A stretch of DNA of 64,000 nucleotides from Ancylostoma caninum (Eukaryota > Nematoda > Chromadorea > Rhabditida > Ancylostomatidae): NCBI GenBank assembly GCA_037903475.1, contig JBAJFG010000538.1, positions 558,001 through 622,000 on the forward strand, written 5' to 3'. Positions 55,426 to 64,000 of the stretch are shown here, piece by piece. How positions within the stretch are numbered: position 1 is the first letter of the stretch; every line of letters begins with the position of its first letter. Position numbers and translations under genes: made by a program. Under the pieces are notes generated by a model, which was given only the letters and a program-made list of their open reading frames with translations, searched no databases and was not told the origin of the DNA.

Positions 55426-58400
55426 TTATGCAGTTGCCTTTGGATACGGATGACTTCGCTCATTTTTCAGTTGCACCTTTAACCGTTTAGACCCGATTTG
55501 GAAGCCATTCATCGCGGCAATAGCATTTTGCGCCGAAACTGCATTGTCATAAGAAACGAATCCTGAAAGGAAGCTTATTGCAGTGCCGACAGTCGAGGAA
55601 ATCAGCAGCATTCACATTCAAAACACTTACCAAAGCATTTCGAGAGGTTCGTGACCTTATCAATGAACACTTTGGCTGACAATACTGTGCCAAACGGAGA
55701 GAACGTCGTCTGCAGATCGGAATCACCAAAATCCTAAAGTAAACTGGATACTCGTATCTATATAGAACATGCAAAATCTATTGGCCCTGGATTAAACTCA
55801 TACCTGAGGCAAATGGTAAATAAAGAGGTTCGACCCTTCAGGTCCTTTCACATCTCCATTGCCAGCAGTAGGCACAGAAACCTGCGCGCTTTGGTTGATC
55901 TGATTGGCGAGAGCGTTCACTGAAATACTTTAACTTTGAAGAAAAAACTTTGAAAAGCCACTATAAATCAAAACCTATAAATCAAAATTTGTTTTTTCGA
56001 GATATAGAAGCAATAATGCTCACATGTGTATTGTTGCATCGCCTGTTGGTAGGGATCAATCCCAGCAGCACCAGGACCAGCTAGCTGCGCCGTAAAACCA
56101 GCAGTACCAGCTGTGGACAAAGCGGTGCCGACAGGAGAGGCAGCTTTGGCGGCGACAACTTGGACACCTAAAATACAAAGTCCTCAATGTACAAGCACAG
56201 CCAAGTCGATCCAGGCACCACACCAAAATAAACTCCTAACCATTTGTAGGAGTACTTTGGTAAATAGGAGCTAGTTGTGCTGCGAATGGGGCCGAGACAG
56301 CGGGCGTTGACACAGCTCCAGTCGCATACCCATAAGCAGACAAATCTCCTGAAGAAGGCACACTTCTCCAGAGGTGAACGAATCTGGGGCCTGCACTATC
56401 GATGCTACCTACATGGCAAAAAATGTACACAAACACGAACAATGGTTTCATGTTGAAACCGAATGGAACTAGAGAACTTCGCAATCCAGCAACTAGTTCG
56501 CTAACAAGAGTAGGTACGCAGATCCCGTGGAATTTGATAAGGTGACACCCATACAACGCTATCAACGTTAAATACAGTTCATTAAATGTTGAACAAAAAC
56601 TGCCTTAAAGTCGTGGAACATTAGAATTGCTTCCACAAAGCACAGGACTTTTGCAACTGGAATCCTCATTTGCCGCTGACCACGATGGTACTCATCATTT
56701 TAGTGCAGAGGGAACCATTTTTGAACATAAAAGACTGGCGAGGAAACCCAGTGCGGTGGGGAAATCTCGTACCTTCCACTGTGGCCACGCCCGAGCTCTG
56801 CCAAAATGAAAGGCCTCGAGAACGGATTTTTCCGCATTTCTGCGCGGAACCTCGTGTAACACTGTGGCTAGCAGGTCCTGGCGATTCCAGTAACATAAAA
56901 ATCGCGGAAGCGATCCTGACTCGAGGCTGTGCATTTAGAGTGGATGGGGTGCTATTTTTTCAGAAACCCTTTATTATTATATCAACCATACCATGTCAAA
57001 ATTCATATCACTGTTTATCCAAAACCTCTCAAAAATCGGATAAATGGTAGAGCCAGGGTGTGAATGCTCGTTTCCCCGAGCTCCATTGCTATAGACAATC
57101 TCTAAGACGTCTTATCCCTCGAACAACCTGAGCCGATCACAAGAAGGAAAGGATTACTTTTAAAACATAAAATTTTAATGCATTGATCTTGCCCAGATCT
57201 TCAACTTAAGAGTGGATATTTCGAAGGTTGCCTATGAGACCCAGCTTTAACAAGACTCACTAAACCGCACTAGAGGGAGAAAAGCTAAAAGCTCCTATTC
57301 GGAATTATGATCCCACACTCCCCTGATACTGCAATCTCATATTCCCTCGCGAATACAACCAAATAACTTATCGCGCGAGGCACAATCTCTCACAGAAATT
57401 AGCGCGACACCTCACGCGGTCTCAATATTGATCTCTCCATATAATGTAGTCGGCAAAAACTCACCCGCTGGTTGAGCCTGTTGCGCCTGGACCTGCATGG
57501 CAAGGAGCTGCTGCTGCTGTGCCGCTTGGGCCTGAGCAAATTGCGCCTGTTGCAGCTGCGCCTGCTGAAGTTGTGCAATTGAGTCAAGATTCTGTGCCTG
57601 AATCGGAGCTTGGTGCAGAAGAGCAGCTGAAAAATAGTAATTTTAGATAAGCCATCAAAACAAACAAAAACAACAACAACCACATGTCATGCCCCTGTTG
57701 TTCGTGCAAATTATTCAACGACTTGTACTTCGGGATGCGCGCAACGCGCTAAGCTTGTCGAATATTGTTAAAGCAAACAGAAAGTGATGGTAAATAGTTG
57801 AAATGATTTGGGTTAGGGATACTAGTGTTACCACCCGCGGCCAATACTCATCACAACATACCCAATAGCAACAGACAACAAACAAAATCAGAGAGTAGAT
57901 GGCAGATTTGAAACTTAACTTTTGGCAAACATGCAAATAGGTGGCAGCGAGGAAAGTCAGCTACACAAGGCTTGAACAAAACGCAGGAAACAAGCCGGAA
58001 CGACTTGTTCCGTATGCCATGCGCACCATCACGTTTACGTCACGATATGAATACGGTCGCGAACGCCTTCCAGAATCTTGAAATCAAAAGGTAGCAGCTC
58101 GGATTTGTGTTTTTTTCAAAACAAACTCATGAGGACTTTACGAAAAGGTCCACCCGGTAAAGCGGTGAATCTAGGAAGGATACTCAGCCGGCCCAGCCAT
58201 TTGTAACGCGATTTAAACGGTAGCATTCAGTTTGTAACACTATGCTCGAAGCAGTTCTCTTTATCTGAATGCCTCATATGAAGAGTTGCATGGCGCGATT
58301 CCTGATTGCCCAAAGCTGCCAGGCCTGGCTTCCAAGATATATTCCAAGGAAGAAGCCGCCAAAACCGCAGCAAACTGGTCACCTGTCCGGAACTTGAAGA

Positions 58401-61400
58401 AAACTCCCAAACTTTGCTCAGATTAGATATTTTCGCAAGGTCTTTCAACAGCATATATCCCGAAAGCTTAAATTGGCTACTCTGAGCAAGCAGAAATCAT
58501 ACCAGATAACTCTTCACAGAGGATACTGCATCAGATAATGAAAATGGACTCGAAACTGAATATGCATCTTGTTACGCATGTCTGGGTCATTCTAGTATCC
58601 TTCCCTTGCAAGTGGATCAGAAAGAATTTTTAGGGAGTAACCTCCAGGACTGCTTGCCAAGAGATGCAATGAATAACTACACTAACAGAGAAAGTTTTCA
58701 AAGAAAAGCTGCTACTCCATGACGAGACTATATAGGTACAGAGCCTGTCTAACATGTTGCTACGAGCTAAGCTTGAAATCTGCTAAATGATCCAAGTTAG
58801 CTCAGAATCACATGTGAAGCGAGGAAGAGATACCACAAATACCACTGGATTGTGGCCTGGTTCACATTGCCTTCTGCAGCTCGGGACGGTGGTTTCACCC
58901 ACTCTGAATCATGTCTCTGTAAGGAGTTATGCGCACTTTTCGCAAGGGCATACGATAGGGCTGTACGAATGCAGGAGCACTGGCTAGCACTACCAACTAG
59001 TGGTGCAAAGGTACCTCGCTCTGCGTGACACACTCACAGGATCAACTTCTACCGTTTGCCTCCGTTTTGCACTATTTTTCTAGGCTTCTACTGACCATTT
59101 AGCAAATCTCAAGTATTTCAAGTGAATATCACTTTCGACAGGCTCTATAACCATATAGGTGTCGTCCTGAATTGGCAGCTGAAGTTCGTGCACTTTCTTT
59201 GTAAGAACTGGAACTTCGCTAAGAGAACCATTCTTTACACCTACAGCAGCTGAAAAATCTGTGCTTTTTCACGAGGATCACACTAGACAACTTTTTAGCT
59301 GCATTGTTCGGCGTTACACTAGTAACAGCTCCTACTATATGCTTCCAAAGGTACTCGTAGACTTCGCCAGCTCAAAAGGAATAAATGAGCAAGGAAATGG
59401 AAAGAATCAACCCAACGATGGAAGAGATAACGATACTATGGACCACATGTAACGAAAAGCATGTCAAACCGCTTCCGTTCGTTTATAATGATATTTCACG
59501 TCTAGAGTCACTTTATTTGCGTTATTCATATGCCGATCTCCGCCGGTCACGGCAGTGGCTGGCAAAGTCTAGAGATACCCTAAGCAACCATATACTTTAT
59601 GGCATACATGGCTAAAATTTAGATTCTGGTTGGCGAAGCGATTCGACTAGGAACTAAGTAAATTCACAGCAGCAGTAGCATTCACCACGAGCGTTCACCA
59701 CAATTACCTAGCTGAGCCTTGCCAGCAGCGCTCTGCCCGTTCTGCATTAGGGCAGATGGGTTGCCACTAACCGCACCGGCAGCGGATGTGTTCACCGCCC
59801 CGGAACCCCCTTCCGTGAGCTTACCCAACGCCGATAGCACTAAAACTGTCGGGTTAACATCCAGATAACAGTAGCAACCGAAGAAGGCAGTAATAAGCAC
59901 AAACCTCCGCCAAGTACCCCAAGCAAGTTCTGCTGAGGAACTTGCATTCCTGGATTGAATAGTGCAGCCAAGGCGGTCAGCGCCTGCAGATTAATGCCGC
60001 CCCCAGAAAGCTGTAAACAACGTAGGTACAATTAGAAGACAGAGTTAGAAGTAAAGAAATCCCAACTACGATTCCTGACCTGTTGTAGAAGAGCGGCCTG
60101 ATTTCCCAACGAAGCCAAACCGGTGGCAGCAGCTGGTGTTATAGCCCCGGTCCCTGCTGCAGGCATCTTCTTCACTTCCTTTTCTCTCTGAGTGTCTGCG
60201 AATTTCACCACCAAAGGAGCAGAACAACCCTGTAAAATGATTAATGACGCTCTCTTCAAAGGAGTTATTATGATTTGATCAAAGAATGAAAGAGATGTTG
60301 ATATCGCAAGTCGGCAATTATCATCATAAATGATGATGGCTGACGGTTTGCCTACAAAGATGCTCCAAATTCCACTATATGATTTCCGACATAAAAAAGG
60401 GAAAGTAAGAAGAAATTAGCTACAAAAGTAATATGTAGGATAATCGAAGGGTTGACAATTCTATGTACAGTCGGACGTTGTCAGTATTGAACTTAATCTT
60501 TTTTTTTTCGCGAATCTCGTGCTAATTCCAGTTATAACACCGCCCCCCTATTTTGTGCGAAGTTACTTCAAAGCTCCCTCGTATCGTTGCATTTATTGAT
60601 TCCAAAGCAATTTATAGCCTTACGGCGTTCTCATGTTGCGCATAATAAAGCGATATCGAATATAACACACCGCTTCGTCTCGTAACTTGCATATGTATGC
60701 ATAAACTTTATATTTCGCCCACAATAAACCGCTCGGACGGAGAAGGCCCTGACGCAAGCTAATACCACGCTTAGGAGTAGGAGACTCTTCGGATGCAGTG
60801 CAGTAAAAAGAGCCGAAGGATATAAAATGAAATATGATACTGCCAACCAAACCATAAATGAATAAATACTTCAACAAACGGCTCTTTGCGTGAACTCTTC
60901 GCCTCAACCTTCTCTAAAACAATCATAAACGCCTATCCTAGCCGAGAGGATAATACAGCTGCCAGCTAAAGATAGGAGAGCTAGGTGACATCAAAAATTT
61001 GTAGAGGTTGGCCCTTATAATCAGCTATTTCGTCCCACTGGTGCCCACTACTGGCCTTCTTATGACAAGTGCTGGATCCCCAAGAAGTACGGAAAGTTGG
61101 CTGTGGCAGCACCTACGGCACTGTCCTCGCTAAGATATAAGCTCAAAAAAAAGAACTAAGAAAAAGAAAACGAGAGATGAAGAACTGCTTGACTACCTAT
61201 CCAGAGAAAATCACATACTCTTTCAAAAACAACAACCACAGAAACGCTTCCGCGCAAAAAATGGATTATGTAACCTTTCCTCTTTGAATTTCATTGATAA
61301 ACATGTACAAGCAAATACATAAGACAGTACGTGAACATGCACACCCGTACAAACCTCACATGAATGCGCGCTCATTTTACAAAAAAAAAAAAACTCCACC

Positions 61401-63530
61401 CAATAAAATAATTTCAAGAGAAATAAAAATAAAACACAGAGACAGCTGCCACAAAAATGCCTAACGATCACCAGAGTTTCACTAGCAAACCCGAACATAA
61501 GCGTGTGGCGCGACACATGTACATATGATGTGGTGTGTTGCTGATTCAAAAGGGAGAAGTGAGCCGTAAATGGGAACTGAAACGCTACCTCCATCGTGGT
61601 CGAATGATGCATATCTTTGATAGCTGCCAACGCACTGGTGCGAAGCGTATACGTAACGAACGCGCATCCTGCAAAAGACGCCAAGCTCACATAACAGACA
61701 CAACGTGAGATAAGAGACCATCATCTAGTGTACAAGTACAGGTCACATGGACTGCTTCCGAACAAATTTCTAAATAGGATAGATCTTTGGGGGAAGAGTG
61801 ATACAATGCAACATGTTAGTGAAGCCGTATGGATTCTGGAGAAATCAGATCAGTCTAATACAGCCATTCTCGGCTAATGCTCAGGAACATTGTCCAACCT
61901 CTTTTTTTCTGTAAAAAATCCTAATCTAGTACAAAAAGAAGAGCTTGCTACTATTTCACAGTGCTGTGAAATTTTTAATATCTTGAGCAGAGTTGATCTA
62001 TTGTTCACTTCTCAAAATAATTCCCCTTCGTTATAAAATTGGTCTAATTAAGGATCCAGAACTACAAGTAATGTGATGGCCTAATTCAAGATGAGCTCTC
62101 CACCTAACAAAAGAAGGGCAAGAGGTTGACCCAGAAGATCAAAGCAAAACCTATCTGGTTTGAAGCTTTCCCTAATAGGTGCCCCGAATGTATGGCATTT
62201 TTGCCAGGGCCCGGAAGCACCATCGAGATTACCCTTGGTGAATGTGGCAAAAGTGTTTAATTATCCAAACTTCCCCTTTAAGTGCCACCGATCAACATGT
62301 CTACCCATATGTGATGCTGCCTATATCACGTTGCAACCATGGTTAGTCACACCACAGATAGATCACCAATTATTCCACTGATGCATCCGTGGAACGAAAA
62401 TGGAATGGAACGTGCATGACGCCCGGTGCGTAAATTTCTCGACCATCTCGTCATTAAAAGCTTGGTGCATGCACCACTGTGACAGTAGAAATCCCGCAAA
62501 CTTTCAGGACCACGCACAATTGGTAAACATAAGGCAGCACCTTGACGAGCAACAGTTCAAGCCAGATGGATATCATCTCGATCTTCAGGATTAGCATCTT
62601 GCCCTTCCCTCAGTCATAGAACTGATTTCCAAAACAGATTCAATATCACATCTATCCCAATGAACCCCACCTACAGAGGTTGAACAATGTCCTGAAATTT
62701 TTAATTTTAATGACCAATCTGTAAATTATGGACAGAAAGCCATGCTGGGGCACAGCGGAGCACGCGATGACAAAGAAAAAACATCACATGACCACGTACG
62801 TTGTTCGCTAACATTACACAGACATTGTAAATGGTAATTCGCGACTAGACAAGTTCGATGCCGAGACTGAAAATGATGTCTGGGGCAACAGATTAATGGA
62901 ACAGCAGCAGATCTTCCTAGAAGTTGCATCATATGCAAGAAAAGGTGCCGAGTAGTTCCGGTTTCGCGGCTTGCAAAGACAAAATATCCATCCCAACTCA
63001 CCTCTGCTCTTTCCGTCTGCTTCCCTTAATACCGTGCATTCTTCAATATGGCCAAATTTCGCGAAATAATTGCGAATGTCGTCTTCATTATGCTTTTTAG
63101 ACAATTGGCCAATGAACAGTTTCCTCTCTGAATGGAATTACATAATTTGATGGCAATTCCCCAATTTACATAAGAAAATCAGACCATAAGTCAAAAAACA
63201 CACCATTTCTATTTTCTGTATCGGCTGGTTTCATCTGAACGGGATGATGCATACCATCAATAATCTCAATGTTATGCAAAGCACTCTGAGCTGCTATTGC
63301 ATCCTTTCGATGATAAAATGTGACGAAGCAGCACCCTGAAACATTCGGATAATCGCAAAACACAAAAGAACATTGATGTTTGCGTTATGATAAGGTTTCT
63401 TGGATGAAAGGTATCAAGACGAACCTCTGCTAACTTGCGTTTGTCGATCTCGCAAAATGTTCAGTGAAAACACCGGGCCATACTTCTCGAAGAGTTTTCG
63501 ACAATCTGGTTCATTCCAGTGACGGGGTAT
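55426..63530 (-). CDS. etr-1: CELF/Bruno-type RNA-binding protein, probable etr-1 orthologue, 5' end missing
   Basis: Predicted to bind UGU-rich RNA and control splicing, stability or translation; in C. elegans, etr-1 acts in muscle. Exons in transcript order: 63530-63425, 63335-63204, 63127-63002, 61668-61589, 60229-60080, 60010-59905, 59839-59708, 57626-57465, 56348-56241, 56167-56024, 55919-55804, 55733-55631, 55562-55426. They give 1602 nt, 533 residues plus TAA, in phase throughout. RRM1 lacks its first strand, so at least one exon lies beyond the window. Its RNP1 is GCCFVTFY, followed by the CELF-typical [20 protein letters not shown]2 has [10 protein letters not shown] and RGCAFVTYT, then [11 protein letters not shown]3 has [29 protein letters not shown] and GFVSYDN, and ends [15 protein letters not shown]. 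The linker between RRM2 and RRM3 is about 240 residues, rich in Ala, Gln and Gly. The paralogue unc-75 is the alternative identity. Family is certain, the orthologue call is moderate. Confidence 0.9.
56349..57464 (-). other. CELF intron, 1.1 kb
   Basis: The acceptor CTTCTTCAG precedes exon 56348. An open frame continues upstream of that acceptor on the - strand, so a longer version of this exon is conceivable. No repeat is recognised. Confidence 0.4.
57627..59707 (-). other. CELF intron upstream of the glutamine-rich exon, 2.1 kb
   Basis: The phase agrees across it (one base carried over), so no exon needs to be missing, though skipped exons could hide here. I recognise no repeat family. A GC-richer open patch at 58790-59030 has no match. 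Confidence 0.4.
60230..61588 (-). other. CELF intron inside RRM2, 1.4 kb
   Basis: Phase 0 intron between TTMEG-type residues of RRM2. It contains a short A run and nothing else recognisable. The frame of exon 61668-61589 stays open for some distance into it, which is chance. Confidence 0.4.
61669..63001 (-). other. CELF intron inside RRM2, 1.3 kb
   Basis: Splits a glycine codon just before RNP1 of RRM2. A possible remnant of the GCATCACTGAGATTAC MITE family lies around 62205-62385. No other feature. Confidence 0.4.
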
Positions 63531-64000
63531 CTGGAAGGAACAAAAGGTGACGTAGAAAATGGGTTGAAATAAGGATCCACAACACTAATCGATCCTTTAC
63601 AAGCACATCATTCGAAAAGTATAAGTTCAACTAGTGGTTGAAGCGGCAAGGTCAGGATCTTCAAATTTCACAATAATAGTCTCCAGATGGAGGTAAGCCC
63701 TCCACTACTCGACTAGCACGATTTCAGTCCAAGTGCAGCAAATTACTGCAGCACATTACAGGTAATGCTTGGTTGCTGCATGATTCCACAACGAATGCTC
63801 TTTTGCAAGGACACAAGCGTTCTCAGTATGTAATTTTCGTCAAGCCGCCTGCCCTCTCATACCCTTGGGTCTCTTTTCATGTTCTTACACTCTTGCCACT
63901 AAATTACCCCGAAAGTCAACAACATTGCTGGTTGATATGTTAGGATGGTTCGTTTAGGTTGGCTAAGAATACCCGCACTTTGTAGACGAGCTACGTGGAC
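63531..64000 (-). other. Start of a CELF intron running off the window
   Basis: It must lie in the intron upstream of exon 63530-63425, since that exon begins inside RRM1. I do not see the preceding exon (expected to encode a KMFVGQ-like RNP2) in these 470 bp. Confidence 0.5.

Noticed and set aside
61223..61690. 155-codon open frame on the - strand as a separate gene
   Set aside because: Its start is CELF exon 61668-61589. The remainder is intron read-through past a good donor.

Overview
This is nuclear DNA from a nematode, most likely a clade V strongylid (hookworm-like). The evidence is compact exons with short acceptors of the TTTCAG/TTTTAG type, protein-level resemblance to Caenorhabditis genes, mariner and hAT debris, and long repeat-filled introns. 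The species call is an inference. I see no bacterial, organellar or rRNA sequence and no convincing tRNA.

Two genes converge in the right half. On the + strand, 28977-51932 holds a complete 15-exon cationic amino acid transporter (CAT, SLC7 family). Its exons join without a phase conflict into a 585-residue protein. Its seventh intron is 10.3 kb and packed with repeats. On the - strand, 55426-63530 holds 13 exons of a CELF/Bruno-type RNA-binding protein, probably the etr-1 orthologue. It runs to the stop codon, but its 5' end lies beyond the right edge. About 3.5 kb lies between the two stop codons.

The left 28 kb contains no host gene I can recognise. It holds a dead mariner with perfect 31-bp terminal repeats (3743-5017), hAT-type non-autonomous elements (6134-6343, 14870-15817 and a diverged copy near 7.8-8.0 kb), a TA-flanked MITE (24166-24408), several fold-back elements, and a nearly intact CR1/Jockey-like LINE (ORF1 and ORF2 between 17231 and 20764, with one frameshift in the endonuclease).

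The most striking structure is a repeat family with a conserved core of about 120 bp that can fold into a hairpin. I count 19 copies in both orientations. They occur singly, as head-to-head pairs around internal segments, and in two large inverted blocks (25.7-28.1 kb and 42.0-46.5 kb) that bracket CAT exons 1-7. Between two same-strand cores of the second block lies a 2-kb insert with a 155-codon cysteine-rich reading frame on the opposite strand. The many short reading frames across the core copies are translations of this repeat in different frames, not a gene family.
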